The translations under genes and the position numbers were made by a program. Below the pieces are notes generated by a model. It had not been told where the DNA came from. It saw nothing but the letters and a program-made list of their open reading frames with translations, and searched no databases. From Streptomyces sp. SAI-135 (GTDB taxonomy: Bacteria > Actinomycetota > Actinomycetes > Streptomycetales > Streptomycetaceae), in contig NZ_JARXYP010000002.1 of NCBI RefSeq assembly GCF_029893805.1, positions 8,618,001-8,682,000 of the forward strand: a DNA stretch of 64,000 nt, read 5' to 3'. This document shows positions 1-7,314 of the stretch, in pieces (positions within the stretch are counted from its first letter, which is position 1; every line of letters begins with the position of its first letter).

Positions 1-1
1 C

Positions 2-592
2 TGGACGGTCTCGGCGGACGAGGACATCGATCCCGGCCGAGTCACCTACCCCGTCTTCGTGAAGCCGGCCCGTTCGGGATCGTCCTTCGGCGTCACCAAG
101 GTCTCCCGGGAGGAGGAACTCCTGAGCGCGGTGGAGGCGGCCCGGAAGTACGACTCGAAGGTGCTGGTCGAAGAGGCCGTCGCGGGCAGCGAGATCGGAT
201 GCGCGATCCTCGGGGACGAGCGGGGCCTGATCGCGGGGGAGGTGGACCACATCGCGCTCTCCCACGGGTTCTTCAGGATCCACCAGGAGGACCGGCCCGA
301 GACCGGGTCCGACAATTCCGTGGCCGTCGTTCCCGCCGACATTCCGGGGGAGGCGCGGTCGCTCGTCGTGGAGCGGGCGACGGCCGTCTACCGCGCCCTG
401 GGGTGCCGGGGGCTGGCGCGGGTGGACATGTTCCTCCAGGAGGACGGCGAAGTGGTCCTCAACGAGGTCAACACGTTCCCCGGTATGACGTCGTACAGCC
501 GCTATCCGAGGATGATGGCGGCCGCGGACCTCCCGCTCACCGAGGTCATCGACCGACTGGTGGCTCTGGCACTGGCGGCGGAGCCGCGATGA
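2..592 (+). CDS. vanA: D-alanine--D-lactate ligase (VanA type), 5' end outside window
   Basis: C-terminal 196 residues of an ATP-grasp ligase that makes the D-Ala-D-Lac depsipeptide of vancomycin-resistant wall precursors. The frame is open from base 2, so the gene begins upstream. Visible family features are the ATP-grasp lysine segment VFVKPARSGSSFGV, the block EEAVAGSEIGCAI, and the metal/ATP-binding end RVDMF...LNEVNTFPGMTSYSRYP. The stop overlaps the vanX start in an ATGA, implying translational coupling. In known clusters the order is vanH-vanA-vanX, so a lactate dehydrogenase gene is expected just upstream. The specificity loop that separates D-Lac from D-Ala ligases lies partly outside the window; the lactate assignment rests mainly on the adjoining vanX. 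Confidence 0.88.
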   Translation, partial: WTVSADEDIDPGRVTYPVFVKPARSGSSFGVTKVSREEELLSAVEAARKYDSKVLVEEAVAGSEIGCAILGDERGLIAGEVDHIALSHGFFRIHQEDRPETGSDNSVAVVPADIPGEARSLVVERATAVYRALGCRGLARVDMFLQEDGEVVLNEVNTFPGMTSYSRYPRMMAAADLPLTEVIDRLVALALAAEPR

Positions 593-1227
593 ACGAGGAC
601 TTCGCCTTCGTGGACGAACTCGTCCCCGGAATACGCTGGGACGCCAAGTACGCCACCTGGGACAACTTCACCGGCAGACCGGTGGACGGGTACCTGGTGA
701 ACCGCATCGTCGGCACGAAGGCCCTGTGTGCGGCACTCGGGGAGGCGCGTGACAAGGCCGGATCGCTCGGCTTCGGCCTGCTGCTCTGGGACGGCTACCG
801 TCCGCAGCGCGCCGTGGACTGCTTCGTGCGCTGGTCCCGACTGCCGGAGGACGGCCGGACGAAGTCACGCCACTATCCGCACATCGACCGCTCCCAGATG
901 TTCGAGCGGGGATACGTGGCCACCTTGTCGGGCCACAGCCGCGGCAGCACCGTCGACGTGACCCTGTACCGCCTGGACACCGGCGAACTCGCCCCCATGG
1001 GCGGTGGTCACGACCTGATGGATCCCCGCTCCCACCATGGGGCGACGGGGATCGACCAGGTCGAGACGCGAAACCGCGAACATCTGCGTTCGGTCATGGA
1101 GGACTGCGGCTTCAGCTCGTACGAGTGCGAGTGGTGGCACTACACGCTCAGGCGCGAGCCTTATCCGGACACCTACTTCGACTTCCCGATCGGCCAGAGT
1201 CGGCGACGCGACGACGGCCGTCCGTGA
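589..1227 (+). CDS. vanX: D-alanyl-D-alanine dipeptidase VanX
   Basis: Zinc dipeptidase of 212 residues that hydrolyses cytoplasmic D-Ala-D-Ala, so that only D-Ala-D-Lac enters the wall precursor. Residues known to be catalytic in VanX appear at matching positions: Arg71 in WDGYRPQRAV, His116 and Asp123 in SGHSRGSTVD, and Glu181 with His184 in ECEWWH. The length is close to the usual 202 residues, with a short charged tail. The ATG overlaps the vanA stop. The gene is last on this strand before a convergent SDR gene 12 bases away. Regulation would be expected from a VanRS system that is not in the window. Confidence 0.93.
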   Translation: MNEDFAFVDELVPGIRWDAKYATWDNFTGRPVDGYLVNRIVGTKALCAALGEARDKAGSLGFGLLLWDGYRPQRAVDCFVRWSRLPEDGRTKSRHYPHIDRSQMFERGYVATLSGHSRGSTVDVTLYRLDTGELAPMGGGHDLMDPRSHHGATGIDQVETRNREHLRSVMEDCGFSSYECEWWHYTLRREPYPDTYFDFPIGQSRRRDDGRP

Positions 1228-1239
1228 CCGGCGTGCCCG

Positions 1240-2265
1240 TCATGCCCCGATGCCGTGGGCGAGCAGGCTTTCCGCGGTGTCCTCGATGGTGTCCTCGATG
1301 GGGCGGGGCCGCCAGCCGAGGAGTTGTTCGGCCTTGGCGCTGGTGGCGTCGAGATCCCGGCCCAACTGGTGTCGCAGCAGACGGAGTTCCGGGTTCACGG
1401 TGCCGAGGGCGCGGGCGAGCCACACGGGCAGTTCCCGGGTGGGGGCCTTCGCGGCGCGCTCGCCCAGGCGGTCGCGCAGGATGCGCGCGATGTCGACGAC
1501 GCGCAGGCTGTGTCCGGCGACGGCGAGGAAGCGTTCGCCTGCGGCTGCCGGATCGGTCATCGCGCGCAGGTGCAGATCCGCGACGTCCCGCACGTCGACG
1601 AAGCCCATGCCGAAGGGAGGGCACGCGGGCACGCGTCCTTCGAGCATTCTGCGCACGAGACGCAGGGACGGCGGGTCGTCGGGGCCGAGGAGGGGGCCGA
1701 GGACCCCGACGGGGTGGACTGCCGCCAGTTCCAGGGTGCCCCCTTCCTCTTTGACGAACTGCCAGGCCGCACGCTCGGCGAGCGTCTTGGAACGCTGGTA
1801 GGGCGGGATGTCGCTGTCGACGTCGGTCCAGTCCTCCTCGGTGAACGGGGTCGAGCGGGGAGGATGCCCGATTCCCACGGCACCGAAGGCACTCGTCAGG
1901 ACGACCCGCCGCACGCCGGCGTCGCGGGCGGCGCGCAGCACCCGCAGGACGCCCTCCCGTGCCGGGACCACCAACTCGTCGTCGCTGGACGGGCGGCCCT
2001 GCCGCAGAGTCGGCGAGGCGACGTGAAGGACGTGCTCGCAGTCGGCGACGGCGTCGTCCCAGCCGTCGGGGTGTTCGAGGTCGGCGCGTACGACCGTGAG
2101 GCGTTCGTCGTCGAACGACGAGGCCGCGTGGAGCCAGGAGCGCAGTGCCGGCTCACGCCGCGGGTCGCGGACGGTGGTGCGGACGGTGTGCCCGGCGTTG
2201 AGCAGGGCCAGCGCACACCAGCTTCCGATGAAGCCGGTGCCTCCGGTGACGAGTACCTGTGTCAT
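1240..2265 (-). CDS. NAD-dependent epimerase/dehydratase (extended SDR)
   Basis: Extended short-chain dehydrogenase/reductase of 341 residues, resembling dihydroflavonol-4-reductase-like enzymes. It begins with the Rossmann motif GGTGFIG (residues 8-14), followed by the NADP-favouring arginines of TVRDPRR. A YxxxK-type pair (YQRSK) supplies the expected catalytic tyrosine and lysine. The start ATG has a good ribosome site (gaggag). It is the last gene of a three-gene leftward set, 10 bases after the DUF998 gene, probably transcribed with it and the aldo/keto reductase under the divergent TetR. The substrate cannot be read from the sequence. Confidence 0.85.
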   Translation of the reverse strand: MTQVLVTGGTGFIGSWCALALLNAGHTVRTTVRDPRREPALRSWLHAASSFDDERLTVVRADLEHPDGWDDAVADCEHVLHVASPTLRQGRPSSDDELVVPAREGVLRVLRAARDAGVRRVVLTSAFGAVGIGHPPRSTPFTEEDWTDVDSDIPPYQRSKTLAERAAWQFVKEEGGTLELAAVHPVGVLGPLLGPDDPPSLRLVRRMLEGRVPACPPFGMGFVDVRDVADLHLRAMTDPAAAGERFLAVAGHSLRVVDIARILRDRLGERAAKAPTRELPVWLARALGTVNPELRLLRHQLGRDLDATSAKAEQLLGWRPRPIEDTIEDTAESLLAHGIGA

Positions 2266-2275
2266 CTGTTTCTCC

Positions 2276-2995
2276 TCAATTCGCGTATCGGGTGTCGAGA
2301 GGCGTCGGCACGTGGGTCGTTCGACGCCGCCGGCCGGCGGCCAGGCTGCTTCCGAGGAGGGCGTGGCCGATCATGATGGGGTAGATCACGGCGCGTTCGA
2401 ACATGCCCACGTTCCACATCCAGCCGGTGAACACGTCGGCCATGAAGAGGGGGAACGCCAGCAGTCCGGCGGTGCCGAGTGCGACACTCGCGATCGACCG
2501 TCCCCGGCTGAGACCGATGCGGGCTCCGCTTGATCCGACCACGATCGCCATGACGTTTCCGGCGAGCATGACGCCCTGTGCGCCGAAGGTGTGGAAGACG
2601 ATCAGGCCGTTGTCGACGTTGGCCTCGGAGCCCTGGAAGGTACCGACGAGCGCGACACCGGTACCGGCGAGGACGGCGAGGATCACGACGGCGGTCGGGC
2701 GGACGCCCCGGCGCGGATCGAACACGAGGAGGACGCCGACGATCAGGAGGACGCCGTAGACCACCCAACCGGTGTCCATGACCGCGCCGAGGGGGGAGTT
2801 GGCGACCTGGCCGAACGCGGTCTGCGGCGGGCCGGTCAGGCCGAGGTGGCTGACCCAGTTGTGCAGGGGCGAGTACGGCGGGTCCTGCCATGCGGCCGAG
2901 GTGACGAACTCGGCGATCCAGGACACGAGCGGGCCGAGCAGGATGAGGAGGGCTCCGGCGCGGGCGGCCGCGCCGGAGCGGACGATGGGGGTCAT
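2276..2995 (-). CDS. DUF998 family membrane protein
   Basis: Integral membrane protein of 239 residues with about six hydrophobic segments. The sequence resembles the DUF998 family, whose function is unknown; the evidence is the segment order and motifs such as SPLHNWVSHLG after the first helix. The ATG overlaps the stop of the upstream aldo/keto reductase (ATGA) and the SDR start follows 10 bases downstream, so the three are probably translated from one message. A membrane partner for a small redox operon is an inference from position only. Confidence 0.8.
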   Translation of the reverse strand: MTPIVRSGAAARAGALLILLGPLVSWIAEFVTSAAWQDPPYSPLHNWVSHLGLTGPPQTAFGQVANSPLGAVMDTGWVVYGVLLIVGVLLVFDPRRGVRPTAVVILAVLAGTGVALVGTFQGSEANVDNGLIVFHTFGAQGVMLAGNVMAIVVGSSGARIGLSRGRSIASVALGTAGLLAFPLFMADVFTGWMWNVGMFERAVIYPIMIGHALLGSSLAAGRRRRTTHVPTPLDTRYAN

Positions 2996-4041
2996 GCCAG
3001 GGCCATGCCGGGGACGCGCTGCCGGATGGCCTCCATCTCGGCCTCGTCGGAGACGCCCTGCCAGTCGTAGCGGGGGGTGTACGGCGCCTCCAGGGCGCGC
3101 ACCTCGTCGTCGGTGAGCTCGATGTCGAGGGAGGCCACGGCTTCGTCGATCTGGTGGAGGGAGCCGGCCCCGACCAGGGGGGCGGTGACGACGGACTGGC
3201 GGCGCAGCCAGGCGAGCGCGACCTGGGCGCGGCTGACGCCGTGAGCGTCGGCGACCTGTCCGACCGCGTCGATGATCGCGTGGTTGGACGCCTCCTGTGC
3301 GGGTGCGTAGAGCAGGTCCGCGTAGGCCCCGTCGGTCTCGGAGCGGGCGGTCGAGCGGGCGTCGTCCCAGCCCCGGGCGAGGCGGCCGCGGGCCAGCGGC
3401 GACCAGACGATCGTGCCGACGCCCTCGTCCAGGCACAGGGGGATCATCTCCCGCTCCTCCTCGCGGGCGAGCAGGTTGTAGTGGTTCTGCATGGACACGA
3501 ACCGCGCCCAGCCGTGCTGCTTCTGCAGGTTGAGGGCCTTCGCGAACTCCCAGGCGTGCATGGACGAGGCGCCGAGATAGCGGACCTTGCCGGCCTTGAC
3601 GAGATCGCTGAGCGCCTCCAGGGTCTCCTCCCACGGGGTGGCGTGGTCGTTGCGGTGGATCTGGTAGAGGTCGATGTAGTCCGTGCCCAGGCGGCGCAGC
3701 GAATGGTCGACCTCGGTCATGATCGCCTTGCGCGACAGCCCCCGTCCGTTCGGCCCCAGTCGCATCGGATGGCGCAGCTTCGTGGCGATCACCACGGCGT
3801 CGCGGTCGCCGTAGTCCTTCAGCGCGCGGCCGAGGATCTCCTCGCTGGAGCCGTTCGAGTACATGTTGGCGGTGTCGAAGAAGTTGATCCCCGCCTCCAG
3901 GGCGTGCCTGATGAGGGGGCGTGCCTCCTGCTCCCCCTTCGACCAGACGGGGTGGCCCCGGTCGGGCTCGCCGTAGGTCATCGCGCCGATGGCGATCGGT
4001 GACACGTCGAGACCGGTGGTGCCGAGCTTGATGTATTGCAT
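2992..4041 (-). CDS. Aldo/keto reductase
   Basis: NADPH-dependent aldo/keto reductase of 349 residues, TIM-barrel fold. The start MQYIKLGTTGLDVSPI is the standard family N-terminus; an upstream in-frame ATG adds 19 residues that do not fit the family and would run through the operators. Family signatures are INFFDTANMYSNGSSEE (catalytic Asp and Tyr), the lysine in VVIATK, and the histidine in YIDLYQIHRND. It is the first gene of the operon with the DUF998 and SDR genes and is divergent from tetR. Repression by that TetR through the palindromes 20 bases upstream is likely. Substrate unknown. Confidence 0.9.
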   Translation of the reverse strand: MQYIKLGTTGLDVSPIAIGAMTYGEPDRGHPVWSKGEQEARPLIRHALEAGINFFDTANMYSNGSSEEILGRALKDYGDRDAVVIATKLRHPMRLGPNGRGLSRKAIMTEVDHSLRRLGTDYIDLYQIHRNDHATPWEETLEALSDLVKAGKVRYLGASSMHAWEFAKALNLQKQHGWARFVSMQNHYNLLAREEEREMIPLCLDEGVGTIVWSPLARGRLARGWDDARSTARSETDGAYADLLYAPAQEASNHAIIDAVGQVADAHGVSRAQVALAWLRRQSVVTAPLVGAGSLHQIDEAVASLDIELTDDEVRALEAPYTPRYDWQGVSDEAEMEAIRQRVPGMALA

Positions 4042-4060
4042 GACGCTCCTTAGAGTATGC

Positions 4061-4098
4061 GGAGAGCTCTCCACATAACGTAGTGGAGAACTCTCCAC
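4061..4098. promoter_or_regulatory. Two palindromic TetR-type operators
   Basis: Two related inverted repeats lie between the divergent genes: GGAGAGCTCTCC at 4061-4072 (perfect) and GTGGAGAACTCTCCAC at 4083-4098 (one central mismatched pair). Their starts are about two helical turns apart, and both share GGAGARCTCTCCAC. This is the arrangement expected for a TetR dimer pair controlling both its own gene and the aldo/keto reductase operon. Binding is inferred. Confidence 0.75.
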
Positions 4099-4116
4099 TT
4101 AGCAAGGTGAGGTCCC

Positions 4117-4653
4117 GTGGTCCGTTCAGACGCCCGTGAGAACAGGGCGCGCATCCTCGCGGCCGCCCGCGAAGCACTCACCGCGGACGGCAGCACGTCG
4201 ATGAACCAGATCGCCCAGCGCGCAGGAGTCGGCGCCGGCACCCTGTACCGCAACTTCCCCACCCGCGAAGCACTGGTCCTGGCCGTCTACCAGGACGAGG
4301 TCGCCCGCATCATCGCCACCGTGCCGGAGCTCCTGGCGAAAACGGCGCCCCTGGAAGCGCTCCGCCTCTGGACGACCGACCTCGTCGAGGCCATGCGCAG
4401 GAAGCACGGCCTCGGGGACGCCCTCAGCCCGGGTGCGCACCAGGCCATCAGCGAGCAGAGCTACGGCCCCGTCGTCGCCGCCATCACGGAACTCCTCGAC
4501 GCCGGCAAGAAGGACGGAAGCATCCGCCAGGACGCCGACCCCGGTGACTTCCTCCAGCTCACCGGCGCGCTCTGGCGCGCCGCACCCGGCCCGCAGGACC
4601 GCGCTCCCCGCATGCTCGCCCTCATCCTCGACGGACTCCGCACGCACCGGTAG
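4117..4653 (+). CDS. TetR family transcriptional regulator
   Basis: TetR-type repressor of 178 residues. The N-terminal HTH spans about residues 8-55 (RARILAAAREAL... MNQIAQRAGVGAGTLYRNFPTREAL), which is diagnostic; the rest is an all-helical ligand domain with no recognisable specificity. The GTG start follows the ribosome site AGGTGAGG. It is divergent from an aldo/keto reductase operon, with two matching palindromes in between, so local autoregulation plus control of that operon is likely. A strong hairpin follows the gene. Confidence 0.92.
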   Translation: MVRSDARENRARILAAAREALTADGSTSMNQIAQRAGVGAGTLYRNFPTREALVLAVYQDEVARIIATVPELLAKTAPLEALRLWTTDLVEAMRRKHGLGDALSPGAHQAISEQSYGPVVAAITELLDAGKKDGSIRQDADPGDFLQLTGALWRAAPGPQDRAPRMLALILDGLRTHR

Positions 4654-4676
4654 ACATCGCACCCGGTGACGCAGAA

Positions 4677-4701
4677 GCCCCGGGGCACAGGGCCCCGGGG
4701 C
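4677..4701 (+). terminator. Intrinsic terminator-like hairpin after tetR
   Basis: Two copies of GCCCCGGGGC (4677-4686 and 4692-4701) can pair with a 5-base loop. There is no clear U tract, as is common in streptomycetes. It lies between the tetR stop and the convergent acyl-CoA dehydrogenase remnant and could work in both directions. Confidence 0.6.
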
Positions 4702-4768
4702 ATCGACGCACGCGTTCCGCCGTCGGACTGTCACGTCTTGGCGCGGTCTCCGCGCCGACCGTCGCTCC

Positions 4769-5599
4769 TCACACGAAGGCACTCTGACCGGTGATCGACT
4801 TGCCCACGATCAGGGTGTTCATCTCGCGGGTGCCCTCGAAGGAGTAGATCGCCTCGGCGTCGGCGAAGAAGCGCGCCACGTCGTGGTCCAGGAGGATGCC
4901 GTTGCCGCCGAAGATCTCACGGCTCCAGGCGACGACCTCCCGCATCCGCGAGGTGACGAACGCCTTGGCCAGCGAGGAGTGTTCGTCGCGGAAGATGCCG
5001 GCGTCCTGGAGACGGGCGAGCTGCACGAGCATGCCCCAGGACGCGGTGATGTTGCCGAGGCTCTTGACCAGGAGGTCCTGCACGAGCTGGAAGCCGCCGA
5101 TGGGACGGCCGAACTGCCGGCGCTCCCGCGCGCAGTCGAGGGCCAGTTCGTAGGCGCCGGTCATGACGCCGGGCGCCTGCCAGGCCACTCCGGCGCGGGT
5201 CGCGCGCAGGATCTCGGCGACGTCGCGGAGCGAGTTGATGTTCTGGAGGCGGTCGGCCTCCGGGACGCGGACGTCGGTGAGCGTGATCTCCGCGTTCTCG
5301 ACGATGCGGAAGGCGAGCTTGTTCTCGATCTTCACCGGGTCGAATCCTGGCGTGCCCTTGTCCACGACGAAGCCCTTGACGTGGTTGTCGTCCTCGTCCC
5401 GCGCCCGGACCACGACGTGGTCGGCGAAGGTGGCGTTGCCGATCCACTTCTCGGCGCCGTTCAGCACCCAGGTGTCGCCCTCGCGCCGGGCGGTGGCGCG
5501 CACGCCGCCCGCGACGTCGGAGCCGCCGAGAGGCTCGGTCATCGCGAACGCGCCTATCTTGTCCATCGCGGCCATCGCCGGCAGCCAGCGGTCGCGCTG
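4769..5599 (-). pseudogene. Acyl-CoA dehydrogenase, N-terminally truncated remnant
   Basis: About 276 codons of an acyl-CoA dehydrogenase resembling glutaryl-CoA dehydrogenase. The FAD-binding middle domain (KIGAFAMTEPLGGSDV, WIGNATFAD) and C-terminal helical domain (GGNGILLDHDVARFFADAEAIYSFEGT) are intact. Roughly the first 120 residues of a normal 390-400 are missing. Family-like sequence starts at QRDRWLPAMAAMDK and abuts, at about 5599, a hydroxyacyl-CoA dehydrogenase fragment in another frame. ATG codons exist at 5575 and 5566, but a protein starting there would lack the N-terminal helical domain. Best explained as a deletion remnant. Confidence 0.8.
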
Positions 5600-5787
5600 A
5601 ACTCGACGCGCTCCGGGCCGTTCTCCTGGACGACGTCCGCGTCCCGGACCGCTTCCCTCACGTCGGCGGCGAGGTGCACCCGGTCGGCGAGGCCGGTGAC
5701 GTCCAGGCCGCGGGCGGCCAGGTGCGGGGTGTACTGCTCCAGGGCGACAGTCAGCCCTCTACCGTGGGCACCGTGCAACTCCTGCAT
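5599..5787 (-). pseudogene. 3-hydroxyacyl-CoA dehydrogenase fragment
   Basis: An open frame whose segment GLADRVHLAADVREAVRDAD followed by VVQENGPERVEF is typical of the 3-hydroxyacyl-CoA dehydrogenase/lambda-crystallin family (end of the Rossmann domain). The N-terminal GxGxxG region and everything after RVEF are absent. Downstream the reading frame runs into acyl-CoA dehydrogenase sequence out of frame. It is one half of a deletion junction; no functional product is expected. Confidence 0.6.
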
Positions 5788-5811
5788 CTGCGTTACTTCG
5801 TCGCGCAGCGC
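5773..5811 (+). pseudogene. Possible LysR N-terminal fragment
   Basis: On the + strand a GTG at 5773 begins VQLLHLRYFVA, close to the first residues of LysR regulators, after which similarity stops. The piece overlaps the presumed upstream end of the hydroxyacyl-CoA dehydrogenase fragment. It is only about 11 residues long, so chance resemblance is possible; I list it because the surrounding 230 bases are clearly a rearranged stretch. Confidence 0.3.
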
Positions 5812-5833
5812 GCCGCTCGCGGGCCGCGGACCG

Positions 5834-6712
5834 CTACGTCGGGCCTATGCCGTCCAGTTCGGCCACGTCCTCGTCGGAGAGCCGGAGCCCGGCGCCTGCG
5901 ATGTTCTCGCGCAGGTGGACGGTGGAACGGGTACCGGGAATGAGCAGGATGTTCGGCGAGCGCCGCAACAGCCAGGCCAGCGCGACCGACATCGGCGTCG
6001 CCCGAAGCCTGCTCGCGACCCGCGAGAGGGCCTCGGACTGCAGCGGCGTGAAGCCGCCCAGGGGGAAGTACGGCACGTAGGCGATGCCGTCGGCGGCGAG
6101 GCGGTCGATGAGGTCGTCGTCGTGCCGGTGGGCGAGGTTGTACATGTTCTGCACACACACGATCGGGGCGATGCCGCGCGCCTCGTCGATCTGCTGCGCG
6201 GTCACGTTGCTGACGCCCAGGTGGCGGATCAGTCCGTCGCGCTGGAGTTCGGCCAGGGTGCCGAGAGCCTCGGCGATCGAGCCGGGCCGGGGGCCCTGCG
6301 CGTCTCCCATGCGCATGTTGACCAGGTCGAGAACCTCGACACCGAGGGAGTCGAGGTTGTCGTGGACCTGCTTGCGCAGGTCTTCGGGGCGCCGCGCCGT
6401 GGGCCAACCGCCCTGGGCGTCCCGGGTCGCGCCCACCTTGGTGGCGATGAACAGCGACTCGGGGTAGGGGTGAAGCGCCTCGCGGATCAGCTCGTTGGTG
6501 ATGCGCGGTCCATAGGCGTCGCTGGTGTCGATGTGGGTGATGCCGTGGTGGAGCGCCTCGCGCAGGACGGCCAGGGCGCCCTCGTGGTCGTCCGGCGGCC
6601 CCATGACCCACGGCCCGGCGAGCTGCATCGCGCCGTAGCCGAACCGGGTGACGGGGGAGTCGCCCAACGTCCATGTTCCGCCGGGAAGGGGAGGTGTGCA
6701 GGTGGTGGCCAT
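5834..6712 (-). CDS. Aldo/keto reductase
   Basis: Aldo/keto reductase of 292 residues. Family motifs are ITHIDTSDAYGP (catalytic Asp and Tyr), the lysine in LFIATKVGA, LIRHLGVSNVT and LIPGTRSTVHLREN (cofactor binding). The position normally occupied by the catalytic histidine reads LVNMRMGD instead of a D-L-Y-x-x-H stretch, so activity or specificity may be altered. The chosen ATG follows AAAGG; an upstream in-frame start would add 25 unlike residues. The gene is divergent from an HxlR regulator, with a long palindrome between them. Confidence 0.88.
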   Translation of the reverse strand: MATTCTPPLPGGTWTLGDSPVTRFGYGAMQLAGPWVMGPPDDHEGALAVLREALHHGITHIDTSDAYGPRITNELIREALHPYPESLFIATKVGATRDAQGGWPTARRPEDLRKQVHDNLDSLGVEVLDLVNMRMGDAQGPRPGSIAEALGTLAELQRDGLIRHLGVSNVTAQQIDEARGIAPIVCVQNMYNLAHRHDDDLIDRLAADGIAYVPYFPLGGFTPLQSEALSRVASRLRATPMSVALAWLLRRSPNILLIPGTRSTVHLRENIAGAGLRLSDEDVAELDGIGPT

Positions 6713-6788
6713 CGCGGTGCCTTTCGTTCTTCGCCGGGGGTGGTCTCTCCGTTCCCCTTGCCACAGTCTTGGAGAGTTGCTTCCCATC

Positions 6789-6822
6789 GGGAAGTAGGCA
6801 CTTTGAAGTGCCTAACTTCCCC
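6789..6822. promoter_or_regulatory. Long inverted repeat, probable HxlR operator
   Basis: The arms GGGAAGTAGGCACTT and AAGTGCCTAACTTCCC pair almost completely, with one extra A in the right arm. The repeat sits between the divergent aldo/keto reductase (start 6712) and hxlR (start about 6843). Size and position suit a dimeric winged-helix regulator acting on both promoters. Confidence 0.7.
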
Positions 6823-6842
6823 AGAGGTTGAAGGTGAGTTCG

Positions 6843-7277
6843 GTGACGAGCACGAAGGCCGACAAGAAGGCGCAGGCCAAGGCGGAGTACAACGCGTTCC
6901 TCGCGGTGTGCCCCAGCCGCCAGCTTCTCGACCGGATCTCGGACAAGTGGGTCGTCCTGATCCTGTGCGCACTGGGGGGCGACGCATCCGGGCAGCCCGG
7001 CGCCTCGCACGCTCCGAAGGCGATGCGCTACTCCGAACTCGCCCGGCTGCTGGCAGGCGTCAGCCAGAAGATGCTCACCCAGACCCTGCGGGCCCTGGAA
7101 CGCGACGGGTTGCTCACCCGGACCGTGACGCCCACGGTGCCCGTGACCGTCACCTACGAGCTGACCGACCTCGGCCTCTCACTGCACCAGGTGACACGAG
7201 GGCTCAGGCAGTGGGCGCAGACGCACATGGACCAGGTCCGCACCAGCCGTGAGCAGCACGACGCGGCGGCTTCCTAG
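6843..7277 (+). CDS. HxlR family winged-helix regulator
   Basis: HxlR-type regulator of 144 residues from the GTG at 6843, which is preceded by a well-spaced AAGGTGAG; a TTG at 6828 would add five residues. The family core is clear: CPSRQLLDRISDKWVVLILC, then MRYSELARLLAGVSQKMLTQTLRALERDGLLTR and YELTDLG. A loop rich in Gly, Ala and Ser (GGDASGQPGASHAPK) is inserted between the first helix and the HTH, longer than usual. Members often sense aldehydes, quinones or redox state; control of the neighbouring aldo/keto reductase is inferred from the shared palindrome. Confidence 0.9.
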   Translation: MTSTKADKKAQAKAEYNAFLAVCPSRQLLDRISDKWVVLILCALGGDASGQPGASHAPKAMRYSELARLLAGVSQKMLTQTLRALERDGLLTRTVTPTVPVTVTYELTDLGLSLHQVTRGLRQWAQTHMDQVRTSREQHDAAAS

Positions 7278-7314
7278 CGGGCGGCGTGCTGGGGCTCCAC
7301 TGCCGCGTCGGGGG

